A stretch of 20,125 nt of DNA, from assembly GCA_964471215.1 (NCBI GenBank), contig CAYYFC010000028.1, positions 1-20,125 on the forward strand, given 5' to 3'. This DNA comes from Archaeoglobus_B sp964471215. Lineage in GTDB: Archaea; Halobacteriota; Archaeoglobi; Archaeoglobales; Archaeoglobaceae. Below are positions 19,924 to 20,125 of this stretch, piece after piece. Below the pieces are notes generated by a model. The model saw only the letters and a program-made list of their open reading frames with translations, ran no database searches and was not told the origin of the DNA. The position numbers and the translations under genes are program-made. Position 1 is the stretch's first letter. Each line of letters opens with the position of its first letter.

Positions 19924-20032
19924 TTGAATCTACCACCCATAGCTTACAATTAACGTAAGTATGTCTTAATACTCTCTTTAATTCGCCAAAATGTTTACAT
20001 TTTTCACAATTAGATAGAAAAATAATATCCAT
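19916..20032 (-). CDS. 38-residue cysteine-rich microprotein
   Basis: Starting at ATG 20032 the product begins MDIIFLSNCEKCKHFGELKR, with Cys9, Cys12 and a later Cys29 in YVNCKLW. A TATA box 25 nt before the ATG supports this start as leaderless. The frame is, however, open upstream to the window edge and encodes AVYCPKK just before the ATG. That would supply a fourth Cys and a typical Cys4 site, so translation might begin further upstream at a non-ATG codon or beyond the window. First gene of the microprotein operon. Confidence 0.5.
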   Translation of the reverse strand: MDIIFLSNCEKCKHFGELKRVLRHTYVNCKLWVVDSNV

Positions 20033-20053
20033 CTTTTTAGGACAATATACGGC

Positions 20054-20060
20054 TTTTATA
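20054..20060 (-). promoter_or_regulatory. TATA box of the microprotein operon
   Basis: TATAAAA on the minus strand, centred 25 nt upstream of ATG 20032, as for the other leaderless genes here. Confidence 0.5.
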
Positions 20061-20125
20061 GAAGTGTTGCTTGCAAAATCTCGCCTTTTAAGGCTGGGAT
20101 ACGCAAGGAGGCAGTGAAGGGGTTG
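20061..20125. other. Right-edge sequence, unassigned
   Basis: Contains CCTTTTAAGGC (around 20083-20093), AAGGAGG (20105-20111) and GTG at 20114 on the plus strand, which could be the promoter and start of a divergent gene. Only four codons are visible, so nothing can be called. The minus-strand frame of the microprotein gene also stays open here. Confidence 0.25.

Noticed and set aside
20105..20125. Plus-strand gene starting at GTG 20114 behind AAGGAGG
   Set aside because: The spacing to the GTG is very short and only four codons are visible; it cannot be supported.

Overview
The window looks like chromosomal DNA of a hyperthermophilic euryarchaeon. Arg codons are mostly AGA/AGG and Ile is often ATA. 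Many starts lie about 25 nt downstream of an A/T-rich TATA box (leaderless or nearly so), and neighbouring genes commonly overlap by 4 nt (ATGA). The fused UPF0200/UPF0201 protein, the DUF5611-ksgA-hemK order and a CTAAC-N5-GTTAG operator before an hsp20 gene point to Archaeoglobales (Archaeoglobus/Ferroglobus/Geoglobus). That assignment is an inference from gene content, not a database match.

Layout. 1-3082 (minus): a UDP-N-acetylglucosamine operon with two tandem GlmU-like sugar-1-phosphate nucleotidylyltransferases followed by glmS. glmS is cut by the left edge and interrupted at its GIGH/TRWATHG motif by an intein. 3297-3692 (minus): a biotin carrier protein. 3766-5998 (plus): rhomboid protease, archaeosine radical SAM enzyme (RaSEA) and an Ogg2-type 8-oxoguanine glycosylase, all overlapping. 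6005-7887 (minus): hsp20, a YdjM-like membrane hydrolase and a UPF0200/UPF0201 kinase-like protein, under a promoter carrying a heat-shock-regulator palindrome. 8038-8118: tRNA-Ser(GCT), crossed in antisense by a ribbon-helix-helix ORF and followed by about 600 bp of decayed sequence. 8753-9814 (plus): an SPL-like radical SAM protein. 9818-11408 (minus): DUF5611, KsgA/Dim1 and a HemK-type release-factor methylase. 11448-16549 (plus): PAC2 proteasome chaperone with a C-terminal HbYX motif, DUF473, a large UPF0182 membrane protein, an MFS transporter and a small zinc ribbon. 16526-17563 (minus): DUF763. 17652-18014 (plus): Pth2. 18055-18129: tRNA-Glu(TTC).

From 18130 to the right edge the character changes to an A/T-rich accessory region beginning at the 3' end of tRNA-Glu. 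It holds a startless ORF remnant, a four-helix membrane microprotein, a family of long imperfect dyad repeats (TTGTGGRCACA outer arms, TCTTACCAAAT inner arms, constant 14-nt spacer), and a tiny minus-strand operon of two overlapping cysteine-rich microproteins plus a frameshifted DUF6788-like gene. These are the strongest candidates for something undescribed.

The housekeeping part links amino-sugar supply, tRNA/rRNA/release-factor modification, oxidative DNA repair and proteostasis. The parts next to the two tRNA genes look like integration scars or an integrated element.
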